Positions 28,701 through 36,920 of a stretch of DNA of 46,331 nt are shown here, piece after piece. The position numbers and the translations under genes were made by a program. The notes under the pieces were generated by a model that was given only the letters and a program-made list of their open reading frames with translations, did not search any database and was not told the DNA's origin. Source of the stretch: Candidatus Zhuqueibacterota bacterium. Lineage in GTDB: Bacteria; Zhuqueibacterota; Zhuqueibacteria; Residuimicrobiales; JAFGEC01. Location: assembly GCA_016931775.1 (NCBI GenBank), contig JAFGEC010000549.1, forward strand, positions 1 through 46,331, read 5' to 3'. Numbering within the stretch: position 1 is the first letter of the stretch; each line of letters opens with the position of its first letter.

Positions 28701-30304
28701 CCATGTATATTATCAGGCCACCAGCCCCAAACGCTAAGAAAGGCATTGAGCGATGATGTCGTCGTGTTGTTATAATACGCCTGTAAAAGACCTTCATTCG
28801 TCGGCAATGCTCCCGGCCATTCGTGATCAAAATTGCTGTCAAAAAACATCCCAAAGGTGTCATCGGAATTCAATGTATGGTCAAGACCGTCATTTACAGC
28901 GAGATAAAGGTTCGAAGCATCGTTCATGACATACAATGTCACTGTCCCGCTTTTGCCGGGATAGGTGATGGATTTCGTCACCGCGCTGTTCCATTCGCTC
29001 GCGCCGATCACACCATCCAGTACCGGGGGTGTCGACACGGCCACTGATTCAATCCGGTAGCCAAACTCTTTCGACTTGGCATTTACCACACCGCTGGGCG
29101 CACTTTCACCTTCCGTGTAAACAGCTGTCACGCGATAGTATCTTACTTGATTTATTCCGGCGTTCAAGTCAAGGAAATACCGCCGGCTTATTTGATTGGC
29201 GATTTTGGTAAAAGGGCCACCGGCAGAGTTACTTCGATAAACGTTATAGCCTAAAAAAGCCGCAGGCATGAGGGCCTGAGCGGACGGTTCTTCTTCAGAA
29301 GTAACAGCGATCGACCGCCGATCCGGAGTCAACAACTCTTCGATCTTGGAAGCGGTGTTTTGTATTTGTGGCGGATTTTCACCATGGATTTCAGTCAATT
29401 TTTGAATGGGTGAACGGGAACGAACCGTTCCAGGGGGAGGATTCCAGGCAAGCGGAATGGAATCATGATAATCGGGCAGCGCGACAAGGTCTTTCGGCGG
29501 ATTCAGCGGTATTGTGGCCGGCCCAATGTACTCAACCGAGCGCAGGAACGAAATTGAATTATCCCGACGGGGTGTTTTGCCGCAGTAATAGATATCCGCC
29601 CACTGCACAGACGTGCTGTAGGTGTCATAAAACGCATATTTCAACGTACTGCGGTTGATTCCAACCAGTGCCACCCAGTGGTCTCCTTCGCCGTTCAGGT
29701 CGGTATCGATCGTCAAGAATATTGCGATACCGGCGGCCAGTTTAGGCTCTACAAAATCGCAAAATTTATTCGCATCGATTCCCCAGACACCGCCGGTAAC
29801 CGTCCAGAAAGTGCCATCATTCATCCATGATGTGCCATAGGGGCCATATGTCTGAAATTCCATCGAGCTTGGGTTGTATGTTGGCGAAACATGGATCATA
29901 ACTTCAATTTTATAACCGCGATCCTCGGCATATCCCTCCAGACCGGGTTCGATGTCGTATACCGAACCAAAACCATTCGGCATGGTGTTCATGTACGCAC
30001 TGCCATGTAATGCCCATGCGGTATTCAGCCCTTCCAGCTCATCGGACATGGGATTGAACAGCAATCCGGTCGTGGCGGACATGCCTTCCACATGGTGAAA
30101 ATAACCCATTATCATAGCGCCGGTGGTCGGGCCGCATCCGACATAAATACTTCCTGATTTGTAAAAAACTGTATTGTAAGGGTAGGCAGGGAAACTCGAG
30201 AAATCCTTAATATAGACAGGCTGAGAGATGGCGGGTGCTGCAATGCTGCCCAGAACCAGCAAAGTAAGTAAAACGACAAGAAAATTCTTTGCATCAGGAT
30301 TCAT
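25712..30304 (-). CDS. Giant secreted protein: C39-like peptidase, ASH domain, CBM9-like repeats, T9SS tag
   Basis: 1530 residues; AAGGAG precedes the ATG. The order is: signal peptide (1-28); papain-like C39-type region with G-C-G-P-T-T (Cys57), G-D-H-W-V-A (His209) and Y-D-T-Y (Asp227) as candidate triad; fibronectin-III-like region (270-410); a DOMON/CBM9-like domain (420-625); an ASPM-SPD2-Hydin-type domain (632-737); three further CBM9-like repeats (746-974, 975-1203, 1204-1440), the first two nearly identical; and a T9SS sorting domain (1445-1530; Q-N-Y-P-N-P-F-N-P, Y-F-Y-R-L-E-A-G). It is probably a surface-anchored or released peptidase or polysaccharide-binding protein. The triad is inferred from spacing and motifs. 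Confidence 0.85.
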   Translation of the reverse strand: MNPDAKNFLVVLLTLLVLGSIAAPAISQPVYIKDFSSFPAYPYNTVFYKSGSIYVGCGPTTGAMIMGYFHHVEGMSATTGLLFNPMSDELEGLNTAWALHGSAYMNTMPNGFGSVYDIEPGLEGYAEDRGYKIEVMIHVSPTYNPSSMEFQTYGPYGTSWMNDGTFWTVTGGVWGIDANKFCDFVEPKLAAGIAIFLTIDTDLNGEGDHWVALVGINRSTLKYAFYDTYSTSVQWADIYYCGKTPRRDNSISFLRSVEYIGPATIPLNPPKDLVALPDYHDSIPLAWNPPPGTVRSRSPIQKLTEIHGENPPQIQNTASKIEELLTPDRRSIAVTSEEEPSAQALMPAAFLGYNVYRSNSAGGPFTKIANQISRRYFLDLNAGINQVRYYRVTAVYTEGESAPSGVVNAKSKEFGYRIESVAVSTPPVLDGVIGASEWNSAVTKSITYPGKSGTVTLYVMNDASNLYLAVNDGLDHTLNSDDTFGMFFDSNFDHEWPGALPTNEGLLQAYYNNTTTSSLNAFLSVWGWWPDNIHGTSWSTPTGVTQKISAASGNVQYEVAIDLAASFLDTDVDQKIGMLAYVWNGAVSDFDGAWPQQTALKLKPYTTGYGWSYGPFAYATIIPATPAVIKEPDIHANPNSLNHGTVTVGGWQEKTTVISNTGNANLNISSTTITGMNASEFNIRSGGGSFTLTPGATRNIVIRFTPASAGNKNASLRIQSNDPDENPFVIGLSGKGMTESVLIVVDGLKDEFFNQLTGPKDGYLQIKSYAFNDNGIPTSDADLSANIWTAWDKDWFYLYEEVKDDTLRGDGANVWEEDEIELKIDPQPTDSTKTSLFETRLTALGLESPGVILEDNLDGIPDAQKQWVRTIIPGGYALELAIKWDAMSIGGEKISPAVNKIFGLAINQHDNDRNYRQATVQWAAVLLDRVWNTAKYTGTVKFLADNKLQFTPTNNVTGKTNPVPYDGTPFYMRIDGRKDPFYHSLTSPADGYLQIKSYAFNDNGIPTSDADLSAKIWTAWDKDWFYLYEEVRDDTLRGNGANVWEDDEIELKIDPQPTDSTQTSLFETRLTALGLETPGVVLQDNLDGIPDAQKQWVRTTIPGGYVLELAIKWGAMTIGDEKISPSVNKIFGLAINQHDNDRNFRQASIQWAAVLSDRVWNTAKYTGTVKFSGKNKLQFTPTNNVTGKTNPVPYDGTPFYIRIDGRKDPFYHSLAGNGDGHIYIPARAFNNNGAPVNNKDLSALFWAAWDQTYLYVYEEVADDVVSGNHVEHWQVDKMELKIDPDPGKAATTGVVDVSLSALAKEDVDPGYYSGVSNPPDGDFARAKTANGYILELRVKWQDIQVEGRGPITPVINNVFGMAIMNHDNDSNYREASIEWAAVLQDEVWSDPRLHGQVRFLSDNKLKFVAKNAITGQQNAHESWFDPSGVIKVEVAGEQEIPVVEDFNLSQNYPNPFNPETVISYSIVSMAKVRLIIYDVLGREVVTLVDEVKQPGFYSAIFSGSNLSSGIYFYRLEAGTYSRTLKMVVMK
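26696..28069 (-). repeat. Two tandem 687-bp near-identical copies within the giant protein gene
   Basis: Copy 1 is 27383-28069 and copy 2 is 26696-27382; the period is 229 codons. Long identical runs occur (for example around D-G-I-P-D-A-Q-K-Q-W-V-R and F-G-L-A-I-N-Q-H-D-N-D-R-N). A third, clearly diverged copy lies at about 25985-26695. The pattern indicates a recent in-frame duplication or gene conversion. Confidence 0.85.
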
Positions 30305-30765
30305 AGTTTTCTCCTTTTTTTGAATAGTCTGATCACCCTGGAGCAGAAACCTGGAGAGATCAGGATCATGTGCGTGTGCGATTGTCGACTTTTCGCATCA
30401 CACACTGCCGTCTTTGATAAATACTACTTTACTATTTTTTCAGTACTTATAACCTTAATTCCGGTATGCTGAGCCGATGATTGGAAGCGATTCTCCACTT
30501 TTTATTGCACAACTAACTGGTTTTTAAAAATACCACCCTGTTCATTTTTTTCTCTTTGCCAAGAATTGTGATATCAATTGTTTTCTGTCAATATCTATGC
30601 GATTATCAACAAAAAACATTATGTCGCTTTAATTGGAGACAGAACAACTTGTTATTCCATACGCATTCATCTTTCCTGGGAAAAACACTCCCCTCTCCAC
30701 TTGCTGACGTATTTTAATCACAACCCAGCAAGCGATTATATTGTTTTTCCTCTCAATATGAATCA
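30305..30765. other. AT-rich intergenic region upstream of the giant protein gene
   Basis: About 460 bp with no supported gene. It should contain the promoter of the giant protein gene. A TTGACA reads on the minus strand at 30586-30591 but has no good -10 partner. No repeats or RNA genes seen. Confidence 0.4.
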
Positions 30766-31306
30766 TCATGATGTCAAATATACAAGAACTACCGTAAAAA
30801 TCAATATTATTCTTACATTTTCCGTCTCCTTTTCAAGTCTTTGATTGACCGATTCTTCCTGCTCGTTTGTGAACATGTACCCGGCACTGAATTTATTAGC
30901 GACAAGATAATCGGTTCCATAATTTGACCTGTTTGTTAACGCTGATTTCTCCAGCGTTGCGAAAGCTGTGGATTTATATTCTATATCTTCATCGATGTAT
31001 GTCGATCCAAGTATTGGAAGAACACCGTCAACCAACCGGCGTGTCATGTTTCTTTCCACACCTTGACCGCGGCCGATAACATAACCGAATTCCGTATAAT
31101 CGGTTTTTAATTCAGGCAAAACAACATCCTTTGAACTGAAAAGCGGTCGGATGGCATTCATTTCGGCATCCGGATTTGTTTTGCTGTCCGTCATTACAAA
31201 AATTCGCATATCCCTGCTTAACACAACACAAGGAAATCACCGGAAGAGGTATTCCTATATATATCAGTGAGATCAATAAAGACATTTTAACTTTTCTCAT
31301 GATCAT
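30766..31306 (-). pseudogene. Probable frameshifted secreted protein, unknown family
   Basis: A signal-peptide-like start (M-R-K-V-K-M-S-L-L-I-S-L-I-Y-I-G) begins near 31300 with AGGA upstream, but its frame yields no plausible mature protein. From about 31224 a different frame gives about 150 residues of good composition (L-P-E-L-K-T-D-Y-T-E-F-G-Y-V-I-G-R-G). Joining them needs a shift of one frame between about 31210 and 31245. The C-terminus (V-R-I-I-L-I-F-T-V-V-L-V) looks truncated. I recognise no family. Alternatively the shorter frame, starting from a GTG or ATG near 31220, is a small intact gene. Confidence 0.35.
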
Positions 31307-31824
31307 TGTGGTTTCCTCATATGGTCATGTTTAGATTGCTGAATCATGTTGAAGAAAATTTTTCTGGATCAAGTTTGTTACGAAGTAAAGGATACACTTT
31401 TTTTATATAATAATCAAGTCATCCACAACATTTGAATATAACTCGCAGGACGGATCATTTAGCTTTGACATTATTTATCTCAGTACCCAGGGAGGCCGCA
31501 GGTGCGCGGTTGACTTGTCAGGATAAAGTATCGTTGGGCACAATCAGTAGATACGTGCGACACGTTTTTTTCACTTTTATGTTTTTCCTGCCACTCAAAT
31601 TGCCAATGTAAAGTGATATTGACTCTTGTATGAAAACAAACAGTATAACCAGCAAACCTGGTAAAAAAGGAATTACGGAAAGCAGCAATGTTTGGTTAAT
31701 GTGAGTGTTATCATAGACAAGTGTCATTTAAATGCGAGGGCATCGCCCTTGCGCATGTTTCACCTTCAGGAGGAATCCGCCGGTGATCATGCAGGGAGGT
31801 TGAATTTTGAGTATTATAAGTTTT
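31307..31824. other. Intergenic region, no supported gene
   Basis: About 520 bp. A 69-codon minus-strand frame at 31518-31727 has one hydrophobic segment but no ribosome-binding site and is not called. No repeat, RNA gene or clear promoter is visible. Confidence 0.4.
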
Positions 31825-32787
31825 TTATCGTGCTACACGAGCATTTTTTTCAAATAAAATCTCTTTCTCAATATCCAATAGATGTGTTGTTGATGGTACC
31901 GGTGCAAGTCCGTATTTTTTTATGGCTTCAGAAAGCCTGGAACGAGCTGTCATTGTCGGTATTCGTTCCACAACCAGAGATTTAAGGCCATTGCTCCCGG
32001 GCGTTAGTATCGGAGTGGCCTTTCCGGTAGTTATATCCACAGAAAAAATCGTTGTAGATTGATGGTCCAAACTAAACATGACGCCATCCTCACCCAAGGT
32101 TAAAGGCTCTATAAAATATCCCGTCCAGCCGACCGTCCTCACGGCAGACATATTATAAGGATCCAAAATATATAATTGAGCAAAGGCGGCATACAATGTT
32201 CCGCTTGAAGAGAATTCTATATCCCATATTAAAGATGGCGGGATACCGATATACGTTAAGGAAGCGTTCTCAAGGTTGACTGTAAAAATACGCTTGGGGG
32301 AAGCGTTTTCTTTAACATAAAGTGTTCCGGTTGGAGAAAAAGCCGCTCCACTCATTAACATATCTTCACCTTCATACACGAATTTACCAATTTGTACAGT
32401 GGAACCGTTCGTCGTGTTAATGATATGCAATTCATCAGATATGCCATACAACACGCCATCATTGTCATAGGCCATAGCAGGGAAATTGTTTGATCCGCCA
32501 ATACCTGTAACTGATCCATCCTCACCATCCACTCGAACCAGCGTCAAATAATGTTTATTATCGTTTATACCTGTCCAAGACAAAAAATCACCTGTCGTAC
32601 CAACAGAATCGGGAGGATCGGGTACGGTATCGACCGGAGAATCGGTGAGTGTAAAAGTGATACTGACGATATCAGAAAGGTCAAATTGTTCTGTTCCGTT
32701 TTTCGTTTGAATAATCATTGTCTGAGCGGAGACATATTTTGAAATAAAAAAATTTGATAACACTAAAAATAAAATCATTTTTTTCAT
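31825..32787 (-). CDS. Secreted beta-propeller-like protein with N-terminal DIxxITF module
   Basis: About 320 residues; GGGGAGG precedes the ATG at 32787. A signal peptide ends V-S-A-Q. Residues about 22-47 form a short module (T-K-N-G-T-E-Q-F-D-L-S-D-I-V-S-I-T-F) also present at the start of the adjacent protein at 32836. After a proline/aspartate-rich linker come 40-50-residue repeats such as G-V-L-Y-G-I-S-D, G-T-L-Y-V-K-E-N and G-T-L-Y-A-A-F-A, typical of a beta-propeller with blades that read out values. There is no T9SS tag at the C-terminus. Function unknown; possibly a surface adhesin or sensor. Confidence 0.6.
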   Translation of the reverse strand: MKKMILFLVLSNFFISKYVSAQTMIIQTKNGTEQFDLSDIVSITFTLTDSPVDTVPDPPDSVGTTGDFLSWTGINDNKHYLTLVRVDGEDGSVTGIGGSNNFPAMAYDNDGVLYGISDELHIINTTNGSTVQIGKFVYEGEDMLMSGAAFSPTGTLYVKENASPKRIFTVNLENASLTYIGIPPSLIWDIEFSSSGTLYAAFAQLYILDPYNMSAVRTVGWTGYFIEPLTLGEDGVMFSLDHQSTTIFSVDITTGKATPILTPGSNGLKSLVVERIPTMTARSRLSEAIKKYGLAPVPSTTHLLDIEKEILFEKNARVAR

Positions 32788-32835
32788 GGTATTTCCTCCC
32801 CGGTTCATGTATACTAAAGAGAACGTCGTATCATC

Positions 32836-33306
32836 TTATTTAACAAGCATCATTTTTTTCAACAGAATTGAATCCTCAAATTTCACCTGATATATATAAA
32901 GTCCACTTGACACAGGCTGTCCTTGATCATTTTTACCATCCCAGATTATTTTATTCACTCCTGCTTCTTGAAATTCGGATTTAATACTCTTTATTAATTG
33001 GCCGGTCACATTGAATATTTTTATTTCTACTCTGCCGGCTTTTGGTATTTCGTATTCAATATTTGTAATAGGATTGAATGGATTCGGATAATTCTGAAAT
33101 AACATAAACATTTTTACCATATTTTGAAGTTTTTCCGCATCCTTTGAGTCAACAACAACAGTCCCATCAAATGTAATTTTTTGGATATCCTGAATAATAA
33201 AAGATGCAGTGGTCCCGTCTTTCAAAATTACAGTCATTTTATACGATTGTGACCAGGTATACGACCACATAATAGCTATAAAAAATAAAATATATTTTTT
33301 AATCAT
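32836..33306 (-). CDS. Small secreted protein with T9SS sorting domain and DIxxITF module
   Basis: About 156 residues from the ATG at 33306; an ATG at 33330 is possible and neither has a strong site. A signal peptide ends Y-T-W-S-Q. Then comes the module K-D-G-T-T-A-S-F-I-I-Q-D-I-Q-K-I-T-F, a short spacer, and a T9SS type-A domain (about 80-156) with Q-N-Y-P-N-P-F-N-P-I-T-N-I and G-L-Y-I-Y-Q-V-K. Nothing else is in it: it is little more than the module plus the tag. Its gene lies 48 bp upstream of the propeller-like protein gene, so the two probably form an operon. Confidence 0.75.
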   Translation of the reverse strand: MIKKYILFFIAIMWSYTWSQSYKMTVILKDGTTASFIIQDIQKITFDGTVVVDSKDAEKLQNMVKMFMLFQNYPNPFNPITNIEYEIPKAGRVEIKIFNVTGQLIKSIKSEFQEAGVNKIIWDGKNDQGQPVSSGLYIYQVKFEDSILLKKMMLVK

Positions 33307-33804
33307 TTTGTCATCTTTATAATTTATCATAACGCGCTCTTAATTTTGCAATGTTTATATATCTGATCGCAGAAAAACTACATAAAAAATACAAAAAATA
33401 CAAATAGATGCAAGAGGAATATATCAAATATTATAGGAGTAGGTATTAAATGGCGGTTTGTATAATGAGGTAAATTCTTTGCTTTCTAATTTCTACCAGG
33501 GTTTATAAGAAAAAAAAAGGTTCCATATTATAACTTTTAAAAATCCTGCTGTTACTCCTTTTCCTGATGTTGAATGCTGCTGAGGAGCTTTTCTTTATTT
33601 AATCCGAATGTACCCACTCTGTATTATAATATCTTCTGCTGCACCTTTCAGTGAGGTACATTAGAATATTTTTTAATATTTAATGTAACGGATTTGCACT
33701 TGTTTCGCCCTGGGACGGACTCCCAGGGCGATCATGATACGGTCAAAAATCTCCGAAGCAAATATCCAAAAAAGAACTGCCTTTATATTTCCTTTGCAAT
33801 CTGA
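33307..33804. other. AT-rich intergenic region
   Basis: About 500 bp with no supported gene. It contains A-rich direct repeats of AAAAAATAC near 33385-33400 and the strong hairpin at 33706-33730. It should hold the promoter of the small-protein operon. Confidence 0.4.
33706..33730. other. GC-rich hairpin after the CE15-type esterase gene
   Basis: CGCCCTGGGA (33706-33715) and TCCCAGGGCG (33721-33730) form a perfect 10-bp stem with a 5-nt loop, 75 nt past the esterase stop. It may end the esterase transcript, but no T-run follows on the minus strand. Confidence 0.5.
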
Positions 33805-35331
33805 TTAGCGTAACAACAACATTTTTCGGCTTTTTGTCAGTTTACCGACATTCAGTATATAAACATAAACACCGCTTGCGAATTTAGATGCATCAAATGT
33901 CAATGTTTGTTTGCCGGCTTTCTGTTTCTGGTTTACCAGAGTTCTGACTTTCTTACCAGTTATATCATAGACAGCAAGTTGAACAAAATCTTCCTGCTTT
34001 AAATGATAATTTATGGTCGTAACCGGATTAAAGGGATTTGGGTAATTTTGCAAAAGATCGAACCGGTCGATCACATTTTTCGACCTTTTTATCAAGGTTG
34101 CTTCTTCAGGCAGTTCCGGTGTATCCCAGGTAATCCAGGGGGTCAGATCGGTATTGTAGGGACTTCTTATGATGTCCGTATTTGCAGTCGTGTCCCCAAG
34201 GAGGAACTTTTCCACAAATGCCTCCACTTCCGGGCGCTGGGTGCCAGGGAGCTGGCAGTGGGTGTGTCCGCCCAGAATGGAAAAACCGAACCTGTCCGGC
34301 ACTCCCAGAGCTTTCCAGACTTCTTGTGCGGCTTTGCACCCGACGTGGCCGGACTCCTCCGCCATCCATTCATAATCGGTGTTTCCGAGCACGAACAGCG
34401 CACGGGGCGCCAACATGGCCATCAACTCGTGATGATCGTAAGGCAGTCTTGTAACGGCGTTATTAAATTGAGAGAGGCCCGTGTAATACCAGGATTGCCC
34501 CTGAGCGTTCCTCAGGGTTTCCCGGCTTCCACTCAAAGTTTCCGTAACACGCCAGGCGCAATGGCCTCCACCGCCGGGTTCTTGCGCAATGGTAAGGGCA
34601 ATGCGTTCATCGAAAGCCCCGGAAAACAGCGCAATCTTGCCGGCATAAGAGCAACCGGTCACGGCCAGGTGCGAGAGATCGATGTTGGTTTCAGGGCACT
34701 TTTCCAGGCCGTCAATGATACGGCTGACGCCCCAGGCCCAGGCGACAAACTTGCCCCTTTTTTTATCCGGATAAAGCTCGAAAAAAGGTCCGTCGCCGCG
34801 TATGTTGGACCAACCGTTGGTTATCTGCGATTCCATGAAGTGGATGGTCGCGATCCCGCGGCTGGTAAAAATATCGCCCGGCAGGCTGCCCGTCGGAAAG
34901 AATCCCACACCGATCACGGCCGGAAAGGGGCCTTCTCCTTCAGGAAGGCTGATGGGCGCTGTTATCGTCAGTGTATCTCCGCCCACAATAACGGTAACGG
35001 TGAGTACGCCGTCAGAAAAAACGGCTTCCAGGGTATCGGGCGGGGCCGGTTTGGTCCCCACCTCATAATGCTGGACTTCGGCGCCGATTTCGGCACGCCG
35101 GCAACGCCATTCCGCGCGGCTGGCGATACGGCCCCGGCCGGTATCGGACCACATAAACGGATCGGGCAGGGATTCGATTTTCGGGAGTTCCTTGTAAACG
35201 GGCAACGGCGGTTCCGGGCAATCAGCACCCGTGTTCTCAACGTCATAAACGAGAGGCATTTCCTGAGCGAATATTCCAACAAATAAATTTGCGTTTATGA
35301 ATAGCATGAATATAAAAATTTGTATTCTCAT
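33805..35331 (-). CDS. CE15 glucuronoyl esterase-like protein with T9SS sorting domain
   Basis: 508 residues; GGAG precedes the ATG. Residues 1-23 are a signal peptide. Residues about 45-380 resemble carbohydrate esterase family 15, which cleaves ester links between lignin and glucuronoxylan. Features are W-R-C-R-R-A-E-I (near 75), the nucleophile motif G-C-S-Y-A-G-K (Ser228), Q-E-P-G-G-G-G (Glu251, 23 residues on as in known CE15 triads) and G-G-H-T-H-C (His356 or His358). The family usually reads G-C-S-R-x-G-K, so Tyr here replaces an Arg. Residues about 422-508 are a T9SS type-A tag (Q-N-Y-P-N-P-F-N-P-V). Likely secreted and used on plant polymer. Confidence 0.8.
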   Translation of the reverse strand: MRIQIFIFMLFINANLFVGIFAQEMPLVYDVENTGADCPEPPLPVYKELPKIESLPDPFMWSDTGRGRIASRAEWRCRRAEIGAEVQHYEVGTKPAPPDTLEAVFSDGVLTVTVIVGGDTLTITAPISLPEGEGPFPAVIGVGFFPTGSLPGDIFTSRGIATIHFMESQITNGWSNIRGDGPFFELYPDKKRGKFVAWAWGVSRIIDGLEKCPETNIDLSHLAVTGCSYAGKIALFSGAFDERIALTIAQEPGGGGHCAWRVTETLSGSRETLRNAQGQSWYYTGLSQFNNAVTRLPYDHHELMAMLAPRALFVLGNTDYEWMAEESGHVGCKAAQEVWKALGVPDRFGFSILGGHTHCQLPGTQRPEVEAFVEKFLLGDTTANTDIIRSPYNTDLTPWITWDTPELPEEATLIKRSKNVIDRFDLLQNYPNPFNPVTTINYHLKQEDFVQLAVYDITGKKVRTLVNQKQKAGKQTLTFDASKFASGVYVYILNVGKLTKSRKMLLLR

Positions 35332-35727
35332 TTTGATACTCCGGCATTTATGGATTTGGAATTAAAAAAAAATGATATTATTTATTTGCAGAATATGAAT
35401 AATCAAAATTTTAAAATAAAGATAGAATAAATACCGCAAAATTCCCTTATATGATTAGTCGAAGTATATATGTTTAGCTTTACCACAAAATTTTCATCAC
35501 CGGTTGGAACAACATTAGATTTAACTCATATAAAAAACAAAACTCTGACCTACCCAAATCGATCCAAAAAGAAAGGCTGTTCCAATCCTGTGCATGTATT
35601 CGTTTTACCGTCTTTTATTATGAGCTGACATGATGAAACCAAATGCTCCAGGACATGAATAGAAATATTTTTGGAATTCATCTACACTGCAATAGATTTT
35701 TGATCTTATGTCATTGTTAAAAATGTT
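35332..35727. other. Intergenic region, AT-rich
   Basis: About 395 bp between the esterase and a membrane protein gene, with no supported gene, repeat or RNA gene. It probably carries the esterase promoter; no clear -35/-10 pair was found. Confidence 0.4.
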
Positions 35728-36501
35728 CTAAGAAATGATCTCAATATTTTTTGTCTGTAGGTAGCTTTTAAATTGTGGGCAGACAATATCAATTTTTTTA
35801 CACAATCGAAATTCCATAGAATTATCTGAAATGTTAAACGTTATATTTTTCTTTCTCACATCTACAGATTTTATTTCATTCAATTCAAAGGAAAAACTTT
35901 TAGTAAATCTATTTAGTTTTTCATCGATACTTAATTGTTGAATATTTTTTGTTTTATTTTTAAGAATACCTATGACAATATACATATTAATCAAGTCTAC
36001 AAGACCACCAATGACAGGTAATAGATACAATGGAGTTGAAAGATACCATAAAATTGTATGAATGGTTGGAATTTTATATATCATGATGAAATATATTTTT
36101 GTTGTTGTAAGGATAATTTCCCAACCTTTTCGTTCTGATGTGGCATATGGTATATAGCATTCTGTATTTCCTTTACCTGTATAACTTATTTCGGCATCAA
36201 GGGGCAGTATCTGTTTTTTTTGTGCTTCTGATATAATAAGTCTTGTTTCAAATTCAGAACAATTCAGTTTTGTTGATATTGTTTTCACATCGATTTTCCT
36301 CAAATCATCATTCATTTCATTAGCTGTTTTGAGTATTCCTTTGCGAAGTAACAAATACTTTCGACCAGATAATATCAAGAGAATCCCAATAATAATCAAG
36401 GAAACCAGGAAAATAAGTTGACCTTTACTGTCATAGGTATTTCGAACCAAAGGAATTAAAGGGAAAATAAAAATAATAATACCCCAAATCACTCTTTTCA
36501 T
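35728..36501 (-). CDS. Hypothetical membrane protein
   Basis: 257 residues; AAGGAGG sits directly upstream of the ATG, so it is a real gene despite no recognised family. Two hydrophobic helices lie near residues 5-20 and 28-47. A cytoplasmic-looking stretch with a winged-helix-like run follows (about 65-100; T-K-L-N-C-S-E-F-E-T-R). A PH-like beta region surrounds a third hydrophobic hairpin near 145-180. The C-terminus is basic and charged. The gene is more AT-rich than its neighbours, which would fit recent acquisition. Confidence 0.6.
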   Translation of the reverse strand: MKRVIWGIIIFIFPLIPLVRNTYDSKGQLIFLVSLIIIGILLILSGRKYLLLRKGILKTANEMNDDLRKIDVKTISTKLNCSEFETRLIISEAQKKQILPLDAEISYTGKGNTECYIPYATSERKGWEIILTTTKIYFIMIYKIPTIHTILWYLSTPLYLLPVIGGLVDLINMYIVIGILKNKTKNIQQLSIDEKLNRFTKSFSFELNEIKSVDVRKKNITFNISDNSMEFRLCKKIDIVCPQFKSYLQTKNIEIIS

Positions 36502-36920
36502 TTTATCCTCCTTACTTATGAGTGCACTCTAAAAAGTGTCGTTTTTAAAAGTTATAATTGCGTTCCAGGTTTTGTCAGCATACGGCGTTACGATCGCCCA
36601 GTCAGCGCCACGATTCAAGGCGACTGCGTCGCCGTGAACAAGTGATTACCTTGTTTTTCCGTTAAACATTAGAATTCGTGTAAAATAAAAATATATAACT
36701 TTCTGCACAAATATCAATATATATCAGGTAAACATACATAAAAAATTCAATAAAAAAATCAAAAGAAAAAGAGGTACTACCTGTTAAATCCCACATAAAA
36801 ACTCATTCTTCGACTCGGTCGATTTACTGGCAGCAATGGATTGTATTTCGTAGCGCTCTATCGAAAAACAAGTTCCTGCATTGTCTTAAAACGTACCACT
36901 TCATGGCTTTATCTGATCAC
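36502..36920. other. Intergenic region with a GC-rich structured segment
   Basis: About 420 bp without a supported gene. A GAGTGCACTC palindrome lies near 36520. A GC-rich island at about 36575-36640 in AT-rich surroundings contains ACGGCG (36582-36587), CGCCGT (36630-36635) and the hairpin at 36619-36633. It resembles neither a tRNA nor a terminator. Confidence 0.4.
36619..36633. other. GGCGAC-TGC-GTCGCC hairpin
   Basis: A perfect 6-bp stem with a 3-nt loop inside the GC-rich island. An outer ACGGCG/CGCCGT pair could extend the fold. Function unknown. Confidence 0.4.

Noticed and set aside
31518-31727. 69-codon minus-strand open frame with one hydrophobic segment
   Set aside because: No ribosome-binding site, and no coding signal beyond the hydrophobic run.
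33805-35331. Long plus-strand open frame (34003-35286) opposite the esterase gene
   Set aside because: It is a shadow of the minus-strand gene, which has a signal peptide, catalytic motifs and a T9SS tag.
36540-36680. Possible integron attC site: GTTAAAC near 36661 beside a GC-rich palindromic segment
   Set aside because: No matching inverse core (RYYYAAC) at the expected distance, no integrase, no cassette array.
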